Positions 56,838 to 64,000 of a stretch of DNA of 64,000 bases are shown here, piece after piece. The notes beneath the pieces were generated by a model that had not been told where the DNA came from, ran no database searches, and saw only the letters and a list, made by a program, of their open reading frames with translations. Made by a program: the position numbers and the translations under genes. Location of the stretch: assembly GCA_016709145.1 (NCBI GenBank), contig JADJEK010000007.1:268457-332456 (forward strand), given 5' to 3'. Origin of the DNA: Planctomycetota bacterium (GTDB lineage: Bacteria; Planctomycetota; B15-G4; JADJEK01). Each line of letters opens with the position of its first letter. The first letter of the stretch is position 1.

Positions 56838-57917
56838 ATGCGTATCCGTTCCAGCCGCGGCGCCACGGACGTCCTCGTCGAGCGCGGTGCGCTCGACGCG
56901 CTCGGAACGGCGCTGCCCGCTCGCATCCCCGGATTCTCGAGCACGCCGGTGTTGGTGCATGACGCCGCGTCGCCGAAGGGCCTCGTGGCGCGCGCGCTGC
57001 GCGGTCTCGAGCGCGACGGGCTGGAACCGTCCGCCGTCGCGTTGGATCTCCGCGGCGGCAAGACGCTGGCGCAGGCCGAGGCTCTCTGTCACGCGCTGCT
57101 CGAGCGCGACTGCGATCGCACCGCCGTGTTGATCGCGCTCGGCGGTGGCGCGGTGTCGGACCTCACCGGCTTCGTCGCGGCGATCTACTTGCGCGGCGTC
57201 CGCTACGTGAACGTCCCGACCACGCTGCTCGCGCAGATCGACGCGTCGATCGGCGGCAAGACCGGCGTCGACCTCCCCGAAGGCAAGAACCTCGTCGGTG
57301 CGTTCTGGCCTCCGACCGTCGTCGTCGTCGATCCCGACGTGCTCACGGGGCTGCCGGCCACCGAGTGGTCGAGCGGATTCGGCGAAGTCGCGAAGTACGC
57401 CGTGCTCGCCGAAGACTTGCTGGCGCTGCTCGAAGCGACGACGTCGTCGCCGACGAACGACCCCGCGCTGCTCGATCAGATCCTGGCGATGTGTGTGCGC
57501 ACGAAGGTCCGCTACGTCGAGGCCGATGAATTCGACCGCGGCGTACGGCGCGCGCTCAATCTGGGCCACACCATCGGTCACGCGCTCGAAGCCGCGACCG
57601 GATTCGCGTTGCTGCGGCACGGCGAAGCCGTCGCGCTCGGATTGCGCGCCGAGGCACATCTGTCCCGCGCGCTCGGTTTCGCGTCGAGCGAGTTCGAACA
57701 ACGCGTCGTGCGCCTACTGCGTCGACTGGGCCTGCGAACGACGATCCCCGCGCTCGACGTCGATCGCGTCCTGGCGTTCGCGCGGCACGACAAGAAGCGC
57801 GAGGGCGACGCGATCCGATTCGCCCTGCCGGTCGCGCCGGGCGAAACCCGCATGGTCGACGTCGCCGAGCTCGGCCGTATCGCCGACGCAGTACGCTCGC
57901 TGTTCGAATCGGCCTGA
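56838..57917 (+). CDS. aroB: 3-dehydroquinate synthase
   Basis: This 359-residue NAD- and metal-dependent enzyme is the second in the shikimate pathway. It has LIALGGGAVSDLTGFVAA near residue 97, the Lys-containing VPTTLLAQIDASIGGKTGVD, NLVGAFWPP, and metal ligands in SGFGEVAKY and LNLGHTIGHALE. ATG 56838 fits the family start; a TTG at 56820 overlapping the upstream stop would add six residues. It lies in the rightward operon after the membrane protein and 72 bp before dprA. Confidence 0.95.
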   Translation: MRIRSSRGATDVLVERGALDALGTALPARIPGFSSTPVLVHDAASPKGLVARALRGLERDGLEPSAVALDLRGGKTLAQAEALCHALLERDCDRTAVLIALGGGAVSDLTGFVAAIYLRGVRYVNVPTTLLAQIDASIGGKTGVDLPEGKNLVGAFWPPTVVVVDPDVLTGLPATEWSSGFGEVAKYAVLAEDLLALLEATTSSPTNDPALLDQILAMCVRTKVRYVEADEFDRGVRRALNLGHTIGHALEAATGFALLRHGEAVALGLRAEAHLSRALGFASSEFEQRVVRLLRRLGLRTTIPALDVDRVLAFARHDKKREGDAIRFALPVAPGETRMVDVAELGRIADAVRSLFESA

Positions 57918-57989
57918 TCGCTTCGGCAACTCGATCGAGCCTGTCGTCGCGGCGCGGTAACACCGGGCTGCGAGCCGCGTCTTGTCGGC

Positions 57990-59063
57990 GTGGACACCGA
58001 TCACCTCGCCCTGTTGATGGTCCATCTCGCGCGCCATGGCAGCCCGTCGCGGGTGCCGCCACCGGCGACCGACGTGGTCCTTTCCGGTTCGCTCCAACAA
58101 CTGACCGACGCCGGTATGCCGGCGGACGAAGCCGAGCAACTCGTGCGAGTCCGAGCTTCGCGTCGCGTGCGCACCGAACTCGAGACCTGCGCCGCGGCCG
58201 GCATCCGCGTCGTGCTCGCGCGTGACGACGCGTTCCCGCCCGACCTGCGCGACCATCCGGATCGGCCGCTCGCACTGTGGATCCAGGGCGCGGGCATCGC
58301 GCCCGCACCCCGCGTCGGCATCGTCGGCTCACGCGAAGCGAGCGCTCCGATGATCGCATTCGCACGGCGGCTCGGGCGGGCGTGCGCGCGGGCCGGGCTC
58401 GCGGTGGTGTCGGGAATGGCGCGTGGGATCGACGCGGCCGCACTCGCCGGCGCGCTGTCGGCACGCGGCCGCTGCATCGCGGTCGTCGGCTGCGGACTGG
58501 ACGTCGAGTACCCCAAAGCGACGTGGGAACTGCGCCAGGACGTGGTGAAGACCGGAGCGGTCGTGACGACGTACCCGATCGGGACTCCGCCCGAGAAGTT
58601 CCGCTTCCCCGAACGCAATCGCGTGATCGCCGGATTGAGCGAGGTCGTCGTCGTCGTCCAAGCGTCGGAGCGTTCCGGCGCCCTGTCGACGGCGCGCGCG
58701 GCGCTCGACGCCGGCGGCACCGTGCTCGCGGTCCCGGGAGCACTCGACGACCCTCTGGCGCGCGGGACGAATCTTCTGTTGCGCGATGGAGCGGGCCCGG
58801 TGCTCGAGCCGCGCGACGTGATCGAAGCGGTGCTCGGCGTCGGCGACCGCACGTTCGACGACGACGAGCCGGTCATCGCTCCGGTCGTCGCGCCGTGCGA
58901 TCAACCGATCGTGGACGCGATCGTCGCGGGAGTCGACACGCTCGATGCGTTGGCCGACGTCACCGGCATTCCGATTGCGTCACTCACCGAACGCATCGTC
59001 TTGCTCGAACTCGACGGGACGCTGATCCGACAACCGGGCGCTGTGTTCCGATTGCGGAAATGA
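57990..59063 (+). CDS. dprA: DNA processing protein DprA
   Basis: This 357-residue protein loads RecA on single-stranded DNA during uptake. It has an N-terminal helical (SAM-like) region, the Rossmann-fold core with VGIVGSREASAPM, SGMARGIDAAAL near residue 145, KFRFPERNRVIAGLS near 203, and a C-terminal winged-helix segment (DALADVTGIPIASLTERIVLLELDG). It starts at GTG 57990. No other competence gene is in the window. Confidence 0.93.
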   Translation: MDTDHLALLMVHLARHGSPSRVPPPATDVVLSGSLQQLTDAGMPADEAEQLVRVRASRRVRTELETCAAAGIRVVLARDDAFPPDLRDHPDRPLALWIQGAGIAPAPRVGIVGSREASAPMIAFARRLGRACARAGLAVVSGMARGIDAAALAGALSARGRCIAVVGCGLDVEYPKATWELRQDVVKTGAVVTTYPIGTPPEKFRFPERNRVIAGLSEVVVVVQASERSGALSTARAALDAGGTVLAVPGALDDPLARGTNLLLRDGAGPVLEPRDVIEAVLGVGDRTFDDDEPVIAPVVAPCDQPIVDAIVAGVDTLDALADVTGIPIASLTERIVLLELDGTLIRQPGAVFRLRK

Positions 59064-59203
59064 CCCCCGGCCGAATCGAACTTCGCGGAACTTTTGGCTG
59101 CAGAGGGCGACACCTGCCGCCGATGAGCCGCATAGAACGACCGGCCGCCGGGTCGGTGAGTGCCCGCATCACGCCGTCCATGGCTCGGACGGAGGAGTGT
59201 TCG

Positions 59204-59335
59204 ATGACGTGGCTCGGAATCTTGGGACTGGTCCTCGCGACCATCTGGTCGGTGGAGATCGTCGCCGTCATCGCGGCGACGCTCGGACGCCGGCCTGCGA
59301 AGGGCAAGCCGTCGGCGGTCACAGCCAGCGTGTGA
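59204..59335 (+). CDS. Small membrane protein (43 residues)
   Basis: The frame starts at ATG 59204 with a strong GGAGGAG 6 bases upstream. It encodes a single membrane helix (residues 3-27, WLGILGLVLATIWSVEIVAV) and a short basic tail. It is 140 bp after dprA. Its last 17 bases overlap the end of a convergent small membrane gene. The good ribosome-binding site and clear helix support a real gene; no function is known. Confidence 0.65.
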   Translation: MTWLGILGLVLATIWSVEIVAVIAATLGRRPAKGKPSAVTASV

Positions 59336-59498
59336 ACCACTGCAGCGCGGCGCCTGCGATCACGACGATGATCGCGAACGAACCGAAGCGCCGCATCCCC
59401 AGGGACGCCGCATGGCGAAGGTCGTCCTCACGCAACGCGTGATAGACGAGACACGACACCAACGTCAGGAACGCGAGTTGAGCGGCATGCAGCGTCAT
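59319..59498 (-). CDS. Small two-helix membrane protein (59 residues)
   Basis: The ATG at 59498 overlaps the stop of the upstream DUF6677-like gene (ATGA). The product has two membrane helices (AAQLAFLTLVSCLVYHAL and FGSFAIIVVIAGAALQWF) with a charged loop. It is probably a partner of the upstream membrane protein. It overlaps the convergent 43-residue gene tail to tail by 17 bp. Confidence 0.7.
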   Translation of the reverse strand: MTLHAAQLAFLTLVSCLVYHALREDDLRHAASLGMRRFGSFAIIVVIAGAALQWFTRWL

Positions 59499-59896
59499 GC
59501 GATCGCTCCTGCTGGTTTCGCGGCGGCGGCAGCCGTCTTGACGTGGATCTCGTAGAGGTCCACCAGGACGACGAGGTTCAGCAAGCCCGCGACGCAGGTG
59601 TAGAGCAAGCCCGCATCGAGGTACGGGATGTCCGTCGTGATGCGCAGCGCACTGGTCAACGAAAGTACCGCGAGCACCGGCAAGCCGAGCCAACACTGCG
59701 CCAGCAGGTAGAGCGGAAAGTGCTGGCCGCTCACGACGCGCCAGTCGCCGAGCCATAGGCCGACCACGAACGCGGCCAGGACCAGGCCGCCGAAGTAGAG
59801 CGCCTTGTCCCTGCGGCCGTAGAGAACGTGCCCGAGGCCCGGCAGCAGGAGCCCGAGACCGAGGCCGGAGAGGATGCGTGGGATCGACGTCTGCAT
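59495..59896 (-). CDS. DUF6677-like membrane protein
   Basis: This 133-residue protein begins with a Gly/Leu-rich helix (ILSGLGLGLLLPGLGHVLYG) followed by RRDKALYFGGLVLAAFVVGLWLG, then two more helices. The pattern matches the small planctomycete membrane family with a GLGHxxxG start, called DUF6677 to my recollection. A partner gene for a 59-residue membrane protein follows, overlapping by 4 bp. Start ATG 59896. Confidence 0.72.
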   Translation of the reverse strand: MQTSIPRILSGLGLGLLLPGLGHVLYGRRDKALYFGGLVLAAFVVGLWLGDWRVVSGQHFPLYLLAQCWLGLPVLAVLSLTSALRITTDIPYLDAGLLYTCVAGLLNLVVLVDLYEIHVKTAAAAAKPAGAIA

Positions 59897-60010
59897 GGGT
59901 GTGGTCGGGAAAGACGGGGATCTTTCCTGGTTCCGACCGCTCGCGGAAGCAATTTTTCGAGGTCGTCTGCGAGCAGCCGGCGCAGCACGCGGGTCGGTAC
60001 ATTCCGCGAC

Positions 60011-60430
60011 GTGAACGCACCCCACCGCACCTTCGCGCGTGTCCGCTACGGCGAGACCGACCAGATGGGCGTGGTCTACCACGCCAACTACATCGTCTAT
60101 TTCGAGCTCGGCCGCACCGAGTTCATGCGCGCGCACGACGTGCATTACGCGTCGATGGAGCGTGACGGCATGCGGCTCGCCGTGGTCGAGGTCGGCGTGC
60201 GCTACCTACGCGGCGCGCGCTACGACGAGGACCTGGCGATCGAAACCCGCCTGACCGAAGCGAGCGGTGTCCGCGTTCGATTCGAGTATCGCGTGATTCG
60301 CCCGGGCGCGGCGCCCGAGGAGTTGCTCGCCGAAGGCTTCACGGTCCTCGGGTGCGTCAACGCCGAAGGCCGGCCGACTCGCATCCAACAGCCCTACCGC
60401 GATCGGATCCTCGAACTCGTCGGCATCTGA
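60011..60430 (+). CDS. YbgC/FadM-type hotdog acyl-CoA thioesterase
   Basis: This 139-residue hotdog-fold enzyme carries YGETDQMGVVYHANYIVYFELGRTEFM, with the catalytic Asp in the TDQMG loop. It hydrolyses acyl-CoA or hydroxybenzoyl-CoA-type thioesters. The start is GTG 60011; a TACATT 7 bases upstream could be a -10 box of a leaderless mRNA. It is convergent with the dehydrogenase gene, 24 bp apart. Confidence 0.9.
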   Translation: MNAPHRTFARVRYGETDQMGVVYHANYIVYFELGRTEFMRAHDVHYASMERDGMRLAVVEVGVRYLRGARYDEDLAIETRLTEASGVRVRFEYRVIRPGAAPEELLAEGFTVLGCVNAEGRPTRIQQPYRDRILELVGI

Positions 60431-60454
60431 CAGAACGTCGTGGGTTCGGCCGGG

Positions 60455-61474
60455 TCACGACGCCGCGCGCACGCGCGCTAGGGCGCGCTCGAACCCGATG
60501 GCCTCCGGCGTGGTGCCGCTCCGTTCGGCTTCGTCGATGCACGAGACCACGCGCGTGGCGATCGCTGCGATCTCGGCATCGGTGCCCGCGCGGCCGCGCA
60601 GTGCGTGCCACGCGCCGCGGATGACCGCTCCCGCGTTGACCAGGAAGTCCGGCGCGTAGAGCACGCCGCGCCGCGCCAACTCGACCCCGGCCGCGTCGTC
60701 CGCGAGCACGCGATTCGCGCCGCCGACGACGGCGCGAGCGCGCAACGTGCGCGCGGTCGATCCGTCGATCACGCCGCCGATCGCACAGGGCGCGAACACA
60801 TCGACATCCGCTCCGACGATCGCGTCGGGCGCGACCACGCGCACGTCGCCGAGTGCGCTCGCGACCGCGGCGCGCTCGGCATCGACGTCGGCGACGACGA
60901 CGTGCGCGCCCTCCGCGCACAGACGACGCACCGTCGCCATCCCCACCGCTCCGAGGCCTTGAACGGCCACGCGCAGGCCACGCAGGTCGTTCGCTCCGGA
61001 CTCGCGCACGCGCGGCGCGAGCGCGCGCATCGTCGCGATCAGACCGATCGCCACGGCGTCGCCGAGGTCACCGAGCGCATCGAGATCCGCCATGGACGTC
61101 GTGCGGGTACGAATGCGGCGGAGATCTCCGTCGGTCGCACCGATGTCGCCCGCGGTCCGGAAGCGCCCGCGCAACTGCTCGATGAAGTCCCCGAGCACGT
61201 CGAGCGCTCGCCCGCGCTCCCGCAGCCGATCGGCCTGGATCACGCCCTTGCCGCCGCCGCCAGGGAACTCCGCGGCCGCGCACTTCCAGGTCATCGCCTC
61301 CGCGAGGCCGCAGGCATCGCGCAAGGCTGCGTCGTCCGACGCGTAGTTCGCGAAGCGCAGGCCGCCGAACGCGGGACCGAGCGCCGTCGAATGCAGCACG
61401 ATCCACGCGTCGAGGCCGCTCTTCTCGTCGGAGACGCGGTGGATCTCCTGACAGCGAAGGGGATCGTGTTCCAT
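60455..61474 (-). CDS. Leucine dehydrogenase-like amino-acid dehydrogenase
   Basis: This 339-residue Glu/Leu/Phe/Val dehydrogenase family enzyme has the catalytic Lys region AEAMTWKCAAAEFPGGGGKGVI, GDIGATDGDLRRI, and the NAD-binding VAVQGLGAVGMATVRRL near residue 175. It ends with NAGAVIRGAWHALRG. The family deaminates branched-chain amino acids to keto acids. Start ATG 61474. It is slightly shorter than typical leucine dehydrogenase (about 360). It is divergent from the HEAT-repeat lipoprotein. Confidence 0.88.
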   Translation of the reverse strand: MEHDPLRCQEIHRVSDEKSGLDAWIVLHSTALGPAFGGLRFANYASDDAALRDACGLAEAMTWKCAAAEFPGGGGKGVIQADRLRERGRALDVLGDFIEQLRGRFRTAGDIGATDGDLRRIRTRTTSMADLDALGDLGDAVAIGLIATMRALAPRVRESGANDLRGLRVAVQGLGAVGMATVRRLCAEGAHVVVADVDAERAAVASALGDVRVVAPDAIVGADVDVFAPCAIGGVIDGSTARTLRARAVVGGANRVLADDAAGVELARRGVLYAPDFLVNAGAVIRGAWHALRGRAGTDAEIAAIATRVVSCIDEAERSGTTPEAIGFERALARVRAAS

Positions 61475-61603
61475 CGGCAAGCTCGGTCGGAACGGGGACG
61501 GACGGGTCGCCGACGGTACAGTCCCGCGACTCGAATTCGCCGGGAAGCACGTTCGCACCCCGACCGTACCAGCCGCGTTCCATCGCAGTTCTCGAGGCTT
61601 CGC

Positions 61604-62653
61604 ATGCGCTCTCGATCGTCCTTCGCCCGTTTGGCGCCGCTCGTCCTGGTGCTCGCGTTCCCGGCTTGTCGGTCGACGCCCGACGACATCGGCGTGCCGC
61701 TGACGCAGGAGGAGATCGAGTACCAGAAGCGGTTGCAGCAGGCCGTGTCCGAACCCGTCACCGACGAGGGGCGCGCTCGGTTGATCCTGCAACTCGACCA
61801 GAGCCTGAGCGTGTGGTTCCGGTCGTCACTCGATCGCGCGGGATCGCCGGATCGGCGCTTGGTCGACAACATCGAGTCGGTACTGCAACGCACCGCGTAC
61901 CGCAACGTCGAGTCGATCCTGCAGATCGCACGCACCGGCACCGACGAACAACGCGCGATCGCCTGCGCGGCGCTCGGGTTCTGCAGGCTCGCCGAACCGT
62001 CGGACGCGGCCGCGCGCGAGCGCTTCCGCGAGCGCTTCCCGCCGGTCTACCCGCGCGCGACGGCGGTGCTGATCGAGAACGTCGGCGCGACGAATCCGGC
62101 GATCGTCCAGAACGCGTTGCTCGGCCTGTGGAAGCTCGGCGATCCGGAGACACCGCTCGAGCCCGTGCTCGCGCGCCTCGACACGAAGGACGCGGACGTC
62201 CGATCGAACGCGGTGCTCGCTCTCGGCGCGATCCTGACTCCCGAGACCGGCGAGCGCGCGATCGAGCGCATCCTCACGTGCCTCTACGACAACGACGCGA
62301 AGGTCCGCAACCACGCGATCTCGGCGATCGCCTCGATGCGTCACACCGACGCGTCCGGTCGTCTCACGCAACTGCTCGACGACAACTACCTGCTGATCCA
62401 AGCCAATGCCGCGCGCGCACTCGGCGAACTCGGCGACTGGCGCAACGCACAGGCGCTCGTCGTGCGTCTCGAGCGGTTGAAGGCGCAGATGCCGGCGGGC
62501 AAATACCGCGAGAAGACCGGGCTCGACTACGGCCGCGATCAGGTGGTCCAGAACATCGCCGCGGCGCTGCGCAAGCTCTCGGGCGAAGACTTCGGCGACG
62601 ACCCGAAACTGTGGCGCGAATGGTGGAACGAGCGCGCGACCGCCGGAGGGTGA
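61604..62653 (+). CDS. HEAT-repeat lipoprotein
   Basis: This 349-residue protein has an N-terminal signal ending in AFPACRS, a modest lipobox. The mature part is helical, with HEAT-like repeats in the second half (NPAIVQNALLGLWKLGD, DADVRSNAVLALGAI, DAKVRNHAISAIASM, NYLLIQANAARALGELGD). Such repeats bind partners rather than catalyse. It probably works in the envelope. Its promoter must lie in the 129-bp divergent gap. Confidence 0.8.
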   Translation: MRSRSSFARLAPLVLVLAFPACRSTPDDIGVPLTQEEIEYQKRLQQAVSEPVTDEGRARLILQLDQSLSVWFRSSLDRAGSPDRRLVDNIESVLQRTAYRNVESILQIARTGTDEQRAIACAALGFCRLAEPSDAAARERFRERFPPVYPRATAVLIENVGATNPAIVQNALLGLWKLGDPETPLEPVLARLDTKDADVRSNAVLALGAILTPETGERAIERILTCLYDNDAKVRNHAISAIASMRHTDASGRLTQLLDDNYLLIQANAARALGELGDWRNAQALVVRLERLKAQMPAGKYREKTGLDYGRDQVVQNIAAALRKLSGEDFGDDPKLWREWWNERATAGG

Positions 62654-62774
62654 TGCGAAGCCCGCGCGCGCCGGCTCGCCGCGAACTCGAGCGGTCGCGT
62701 CGACTCGGCGACGGCGGATTCCGTCCGGTTCCGTCTATGGTGGCGGTCCCCTTCGACCCGCCGCGGAACTCCCC

Positions 62775-63935
62775 ATGGCCCGTACGTTCACGTCCGCCAA
62801 GGCACGCTGCTTCACCGAATCCGTGATCCGCGAGATGACGCGACTCGCGCTGCGCCACGGCGCGGTGAACCTCGCGCAGGGCTTCCCGGATTTCGCCGCC
62901 CCGGCCGCGATCAAGAATGCCGCGAAGGCCGCGATCGACGCCGATCGCAATCAATACGCGATCACCTGGGGCACGAAGAACCTGCGCGATGCGATTGCCG
63001 CGCGCGCGAAGTCCTACAACGGCATCGACGTCGATCCCGAGACGATGGTGACCGTGTGTTGCGGCGCGACCGAGGCGATGATCGCGACGATGCTCGCGAC
63101 CGTCGATCCCGGCGAAGAAGTGATCATCTTCGAGCCGTTCTACGAGAACTACGGACCCGACTGCATCCTGTCGGGCGCGCAGCCGGTCTTCCATCGCCTC
63201 GAGGCGCCGGACTTCGCGATCGACTTCGACGCGCTGGCGAAGAAGTTCACGCCGCGCACGAAGGCGATCGTGTTGAACACGCCGAACAATCCGACCGGCA
63301 AGGTGTTCACGCGCGACGAGCTCCAGCGCATCGCGACGCTGTGCCAGGAGCACGACTGCCTGGCCATCACGGACGAGATCTACGAGTACATCCTGTACGA
63401 CGGCGCGCAGCACGTTTCGCTGGCGACGCTGCCGGGCATGGCCGAACGCACGGTCACGATCTCGGGTCACTCGAAGACGTTCAGCGTCACTGGGTGGCGC
63501 ATCGGGTACGCGATCGCGCCGCCCGCGATCACCGCCGCGATCCGCAAGGTGCACGACTTCCTGACGGTCGGTGCTCCGCACCCGCTGCAAGAGGCCGCGG
63601 CGGCCGCCTTGGCGTTCCCGCCGCAGTTCTTCCTCGATCTCGGCGCGGCGTACACGAAGCGCCGCGACCGGCTGTTCGACGGGCTGTCGCGCGCGAACTT
63701 CAATCCCGTGAAGCCGAAGGGCGCCTACTACATCATGGCCGACATCGGTCATTTCGGTTTCCGCGACGACGTCGCGTTCGCGAAGCACTTGGTGGAGACG
63801 GTGGGCGTCGCCGGCGTGCCGGGCTCGTCGTTCTTCCGCGATCCGGAGGCGGGCAAGCGCTGGATCCGCTTCTGTTTCCCGAAGCAGGATTCGACCATCG
63901 ACGCAGCACTCGAGCGCTTGGCGATGATGCAGTGA
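62775..63935 (+). CDS. Class I/II PLP-dependent aminotransferase
   Basis: This 386-residue fold-type I aminotransferase has AVNLAQGFPDF near residue 30, VTVCCGATEAM, LNTPNNPTGKVF, DEIYEYILYD, and the Schiff-base Lys in SGHSKTFSVTGWRIGY near residue 237. The GFPDF and GHSKTFSVTGWR motifs fit the kynurenine/methionine aminotransferase (YbdL-like) group. The substrate is not determined. Start ATG 62775. Confidence 0.92.
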   Translation: MARTFTSAKARCFTESVIREMTRLALRHGAVNLAQGFPDFAAPAAIKNAAKAAIDADRNQYAITWGTKNLRDAIAARAKSYNGIDVDPETMVTVCCGATEAMIATMLATVDPGEEVIIFEPFYENYGPDCILSGAQPVFHRLEAPDFAIDFDALAKKFTPRTKAIVLNTPNNPTGKVFTRDELQRIATLCQEHDCLAITDEIYEYILYDGAQHVSLATLPGMAERTVTISGHSKTFSVTGWRIGYAIAPPAITAAIRKVHDFLTVGAPHPLQEAAAAALAFPPQFFLDLGAAYTKRRDRLFDGLSRANFNPVKPKGAYYIMADIGHFGFRDDVAFAKHLVETVGVAGVPGSSFFRDPEAGKRWIRFCFPKQDSTIDAALERLAMMQ

Positions 63936-63940
63936 GGCTC

Positions 63941-64000
63941 GGGCCGCACGGCCCGACGCCCGCTCGGGCGTCGGCCGAGAAGTTCGACGCCCGCTCGGGC
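63941..64000 (+). terminator. Hairpin array after the aminotransferase gene
   Basis: GGGCC-GCAC-GGCCC (63941-63954) and a perfect 10-bp stem CCGACGCCCG-CT-CGGGCGTCGG (63953-63974) follow the stop within 40 bases; the two share two bases. CGACGCCCGCTCGGGC is repeated at 63985-64000, cut by the window edge. Termination is likely. Confidence 0.6.

Overview
The window is about 64 kb of very GC-rich bacterial chromosome with dense gene packing and many 4-base start/stop overlaps (ATGA or GTGA). Nothing in it looks like a plasmid, phage or CRISPR locus, and I see no rRNA or tRNA gene. A planctomycete-like bacterium (or a relative with similar signalling) is suggested by several things together. These are ECF sigma factors with anti-sigma partners, a Ser/Thr kinase fused to a sigma-54 activator, FHA membrane proteins, many secreted proteins of unknown function, thrombospondin-type-3-like Asp repeats, and a small DUF6677-like membrane protein. 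The assignment is inference from gene content; no 16S or other marker is present.

Layout. 1-5.5 kb: the N-terminus of an exported beta-lactamase-like serine hydrolase, a 600-bp intergenic region with a tandem structured repeat, etfBA, then a leftward operon (secreted protein, coaB, coaC, prfB, purH) that runs to 7.5 kb. prfB carries a canonical +1 programmed frameshift. 7.6-15.9 kb: a 1686-residue kinase-TPR-GAF-sigma54-Fis fusion, facing two secreted paralogues that look like inactivated gluzincin peptidases. 16-19.5 kb: an ECF sigma / anti-sigma / RseB-like lipoprotein operon with a plausible autoregulated promoter, and a secreted Asp-repeat protein. 19.7-31.5 kb: clpB, two secreted proteins, queG with a small ORF, a YgiQ radical SAM protein, acetyl-CoA synthetase and metF. 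31.6-41.3 kb: a GDD-repeat secreted protein, two FHA transmembrane proteins (one ending in a CAP/SCP domain), a sigma-54 activator without a DNA-binding domain, and a UvrD/PcrA helicase.

41.5-52 kb: acpS; a second ECF-like sigma operon (sigma, zinc-finger/TPR anti-sigma, secreted protein); and a rightward operon with an O-antigen-ligase/TPR fusion, a GT-C-type membrane protein and an amidohydrolase. A 750-bp convergent intergenic region follows, holding a 10-bp tandem repeat, a long inverted repeat and a row of perfect hairpins. 52.5-64 kb: a small unknown protein and folC (leftward), a class C26 glutamine amidotransferase, a membrane protein, aroB, dprA, three small membrane proteins, a hotdog thioesterase, a leucine-dehydrogenase-like enzyme, a HEAT-repeat lipoprotein and a class I aminotransferase.

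Working together: EtfAB, Acs, the thioesterase, the amino-acid dehydrogenase and the aminotransferase form a heterotrophic metabolic background. Two sigma/anti-sigma operons, the kinase-sigma54 fusion, the DBD-less sigma54 activator and the FHA proteins form an unusually rich envelope and phospho-threonine signalling set. The most novel-looking items are the FHA-TM-CAP protein, the degenerate peptidase pair, the kinase fusion, and the two structured non-coding regions (441-778 and 51757-52491). All functional calls come from reading translated motifs; no database search was possible.
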